Shown piece by piece: positions 6,272 through 8,047 of a stretch of 8,047 bases of DNA. This DNA comes from Prevotellaceae bacterium (lineage in GTDB: Bacteria; Bacteroidota; Bacteroidia; Bacteroidales; Bacteroidaceae): assembly GCA_021204545.1 (NCBI GenBank), contig JAJPZF010000179.1, forward strand, positions 1 to 8,047. Reading direction: 5' to 3'. The translations under genes were made by a program, and so were the position numbers. How positions within the stretch are numbered: the first letter of the stretch is position 1; every line of letters starts with the position of its first letter. A model generated the notes under the pieces. It made no database searches. It saw nothing but the letters and a program-made list of their open reading frames with translations, and was not told the origin of the DNA.

Positions 6272-7432
6272 TCACGCATATCGCCACCTGCGGGACACGA
6301 GGTAGAACACAGTGCAGCCCACGGAGCAGACCACCAGCAGCAGCGACGTTGAGCGAGGCACGTCGCCCAAGCCCGTCAGAGGGGCAGCCACGCCGCTTAC
6401 TATATAAGGTATCGCCCCAACAAGAGCGGAGGCCATCCCCTTGTGCTCGGGGGCGGAGTTCATGGACAAGGTAACCGCCACGGGCGTCAGCACGCCTATG
6501 CAGAAGAGCAGCACCACGACGGCCGCCTCGAACACTGCGAAGGGCAGCCCCAAGAGCAGCGAGAGGGCTGAGAGCACACAGCCCACCAGCAGCCCCCAGC
6601 AGCCCCACGCCTCGTCCCTCCTGAGGTTCTTCACCCTCATCACCACTGCGCTGCCCAGGATGAGGGCCACGGCGTTGGAGGCGAAGAGCAGGCTGTACTG
6701 CATAGGCTTGAGCCCGAAGTGCTGCTGGAAGATGAAGGGAGAGGCGGACACGTAGGACATCAGGGCGGCGTTGGCACAGCTGAAGGTGAGTATCATCACC
6801 ATGCAAGGGCGGTTGCGCAGCACAGCCTTGTAGCCGAGGAAAGCCCTGCCCAAGGGTTCTCGCATACGCTCCCCCTCGCCAAGCGTCTCCCTGAGCCTCG
6901 AGCACTCAAAGAGCAGCCACACGCTCCAGGCGGCAAGCACCGCGAACGTCCCCTGCCACGAGCTTAGGCTGAAGGCAGCTCCGCCCACAAGAGGCGCCAC
7001 GATAGGGGCTACGCCAAGCAGGGCTGAGAAGAGGGCGAAGTAGCGAGCCTCCTCATCGCCCGTGAACAGGTCGGAGACCATCGCCCTCGATATGACCAGC
7101 GAGCTCGCCCCCGTCAGCCCTTGCAGCAGGCGGAAGCATATAAGAGGGGCAATACCCCACGAGAGCATGCAGCCCACCGTGGCAAGGGCGAACAGCAGCA
7201 GGCTCCACACCAAAGGGCGCTTGCGCCCGTACTTGTCGGAGACAGGGCCAACAAGCACCTGCCCCAGCGCCAGTCCCGCCAGTCCCGCTGTGAGGCTTAG
7301 CTGCACAAGCGAGGCAGTGACCCCGAAGTCCCGCGTCAGCCTCGGCAGGCAAGGCAGGTAGAAGTCCGTCACGAACGGGCCGAATGCCGTCAGATTTCCC
7401 AGAATTACGATTAATCTCTTCTTGCTCATCAT
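6272..7432 (-). CDS. Bcr/CflA-family multidrug efflux MFS transporter
   Basis: This 386-residue protein has about 12 hydrophobic segments, the normal length for drug:proton antiporters of the Bcr/CflA (DHA1) group. Helix 1 carries Asp23 in TDFYLPCLP, typical of this group. The loop between helices 2 and 3 has MFS motif A, GPVSDKYGRKRP (62-73). Helix 4 has Arg101 in RLLQGLTGAS (motif B) and helix 5 has the antiporter motif C-like GVAPIVAPLVGG (140-151). The second half has YVSASPFIFQQHFGL (227-241) and KGMASALVGAIPY (331-343), both matching this group. It probably exports toxic compounds across the inner membrane using the proton gradient. The actual substrate cannot be told. The start could be either of two adjacent ATGs (7432 or 7429). 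It is divergent from the ferritin gene and convergent with the helicase, so it is probably monocistronic. A stem-loop in its leader may regulate it. Confidence 0.93.
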   Translation of the reverse strand: MMSKKRLIVILGNLTAFGPFVTDFYLPCLPRLTRDFGVTASLVQLSLTAGLAGLALGQVLVGPVSDKYGRKRPLVWSLLLFALATVGCMLSWGIAPLICFRLLQGLTGASSLVISRAMVSDLFTGDEEARYFALFSALLGVAPIVAPLVGGAAFSLSSWQGTFAVLAAWSVWLLFECSRLRETLGEGERMREPLGRAFLGYKAVLRNRPCMVMILTFSCANAALMSYVSASPFIFQQHFGLKPMQYSLLFASNAVALILGSAVVMRVKNLRRDEAWGCWGLLVGCVLSALSLLLGLPFAVFEAAVVVLLFCIGVLTPVAVTLSMNSAPEHKGMASALVGAIPYIVSGVAAPLTGLGDVPRSTSLLLVVCSVGCTVFYLVSRRWRYA

Positions 7433-7451
7433 CGCTTTACTACATTAGAAA

Positions 7452-7491
7452 GCCCGCACACGGAAAGCCAATCAGACTTACGTGCGCGGGC
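7452..7491 (-). promoter_or_regulatory. Stem-loop in the MFS gene leader, possible attenuator
   Basis: On the minus strand GCCCGCGCACG (7491-7481) can pair with CGTGTGCGGGC (7462-7452) over 11 positions, ten Watson-Crick and one G-U, around an 18-nt loop. It is followed by TTTCTAATG and then, 20 bases past the stem, the transporter start codon. Read on the plus strand the same position is an A-C mismatch, so the minus-strand RNA is the better-formed molecule. A GC-rich stem followed by a short T tract is consistent with a terminator or attenuator, or with a structure that hides the start region. The transcription start is unknown. Confidence 0.45.
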
Positions 7492-7509
7492 ACCACATAT
7501 TGCTTTGCA

Positions 7510-7611
7510 GCCGCGAAGTTACCAAGGCTCTCCCTCCCCTCCAAGGAAAGGCAAGCTTAATTTGCCACTTGAGGCTGGCTCTCTTACGAAAGAAACGCGT
7601 AACTTCGCGGC
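7510..7611. promoter_or_regulatory. Perfect 13-bp inverted repeat in the MFS-ferritin divergent region
   Basis: GCCGCGAAGTTAC (7510-7522) and GTAACTTCGCGGC (7599-7611) are exact reverse complements separated by 76 bases. The right arm ends 38 bases before the ferritin ATG. The left arm lies 77 bases upstream of the transporter start. Each arm contains TAACTTCG reading outward toward its own gene, which is close to the Bacteroidetes -7 pattern TAnnTTTG, but no TTTG -33 element is seen at the usual spacing on either side. Inside are a GGCAA/TTGCC mini-hairpin (7550-7566) and GGCTCTC repeated directly (7526-7532, 7577-7583). It may be a paired operator or a long-range mRNA leader stem. The 217-nt gap 7433-7649 holds no convincing gene. 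Confidence 0.6.
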
Positions 7612-7649
7612 AGTCAACCAAGTTAAATCACCATTAAAGCATTACAACT

Positions 7650-8047
7650 ATGATCAGCAACAAGCTACAACAGGCAATCAACGCCCAGATAACGGCGGAG
7701 ATGTGGTCGGCAAACCTTTATCTGTCGATGTCTTATTACTTCGCGGCGAAGGGCTACGAGGGCTTCGCCAAGTGGATGAAGGCTCAGGCTAACGAGGAGA
7801 ACGAGCACGCCGAGCAGATGGCGCAGTACATCCTAAGGCGCGGCGGCGAGGCTAAGGTGGGAGCCATAGACGCTGTCCCCCAGGAGTGGGACTCTCCGCT
7901 GGCAGTCTTCGAGCACGTCTACAAGCACGAGTGCCACGTCTCAAGCCTTATAGACGCACTCGTAGACCTCGCCATAGCCGAGAAGGACAAGGCTTCGCAG
8001 GACTTCCTCATGGGCTTCGTGCGTGAGCAGGTGGAGGAAGAGGCTAC
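7650..8047 (+). CDS. ftnA: FtnA-type bacterial ferritin, 3' partial
   Basis: The visible 132 residues (MISNKLQQAINAQITAEMWS...) are the first three to four helices of a non-haem ferritin; the family has about 160-170 residues, so the end lies beyond the window. Residue numbers match E. coli FtnA exactly: ferroxidase-centre Glu17, Tyr24, Glu50, His53, Glu94 and Gln127 are all present, and so are third-site residues Glu49, Glu126, Glu129 and Glu130. It should oxidise ferrous iron and store it as mineral in a 24-subunit cytoplasmic shell, which also limits oxidative damage. The start is the ATG at 7650, with an A/T-rich leader (ATTACAACT) and no Shine-Dalgarno, usual in Bacteroidetes. An inverted repeat lies just upstream. 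Ferritin genes in this group are known to respond to iron and oxygen stress, but no Fur or OxyR site could be identified here. Confidence 0.95.
   Translation, partial: MISNKLQQAINAQITAEMWSANLYLSMSYYFAAKGYEGFAKWMKAQANEENEHAEQMAQYILRRGGEAKVGAIDAVPQEWDSPLAVFEHVYKHECHVSSLIDALVDLAIAEKDKASQDFLMGFVREQVEEEA

Noticed and set aside
7440..7445. ATG-TAG start-stop mini-ORF upstream of the MFS start on the minus strand
   Set aside because: A six-base match is expected by chance, it is out of frame with the gene, and nothing else supports translation of it.
7557..7564. TTAATTTG as a -7 promoter element for ferritin
   Set aside because: It differs from TAnnTTTG at the important second base and no TTTG lies at a suitable distance upstream.
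7505..7792. 95-residue plus-strand open frame spanning the divergent region and ferritin start
   Set aside because: It runs through the inverted repeat and overlaps the clearly supported ferritin gene in another frame; no domain features.

Overview
The window looks like a Bacteroidales chromosome segment (Bacteroidaceae/Prevotellaceae-like) with fairly high GC. The reasons are the tandem-module sensor kinase of the DUF5112/DUF5113 type, its matching response regulator, start codons with A-rich rather than strong Shine-Dalgarno leaders, and the overall gene set. This assignment rests on remembered family knowledge, not on a search.

Region 1 (3-6064, + strand) is a tightly packed gene series. 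A large membrane sensor kinase, cut at its 5' end by the window edge, is followed by a response regulator, a small five-helix membrane protein that resembles a shortened AbgT transporter, and a UvrD/PcrA-type DNA helicase. The genes overlap by 19, 8 and 10 bases, which strongly suggests one transcription unit with translational coupling. The kinase has two sensor-kinase-like modules. The first carries the intact ATP-binding motifs. The second carries an H-box-like site and a degenerate ATPase fold.

Region 2 (6065-6271) lies between the convergent helicase and transporter genes and has no gene. It is dense with repeats: an 8-bp stem that begins inside the helicase stop codon, a 23-bp unit repeated about three times, an array of three near-identical 18-nt hairpins at 24-nt period bracketed by a 9-bp direct repeat, and a further small hairpin. 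It probably ends transcription from both sides, and it may include a REP/MITE-like element.

Region 3 (6272-7432, - strand) is a Bcr/CflA-type drug-efflux MFS transporter. Its leader contains an 11-bp stem that pairs fully only in the minus-strand RNA and is followed by a short T tract, so it may be an attenuator.

Region 4 (7433-8047) is the divergent promoter region, containing a perfect 13-bp inverted repeat spaced by 76 nt, followed by the start of an FtnA-type ferritin (+ strand, cut at its 3' end). All the ferroxidase residues within view are present.

No tRNA, rRNA, CRISPR array, transposase or phage gene was seen. The core genes look ordinary. The more unusual material is in the kinase architecture, the mini-AbgT-like gene and the two intergenic regions.
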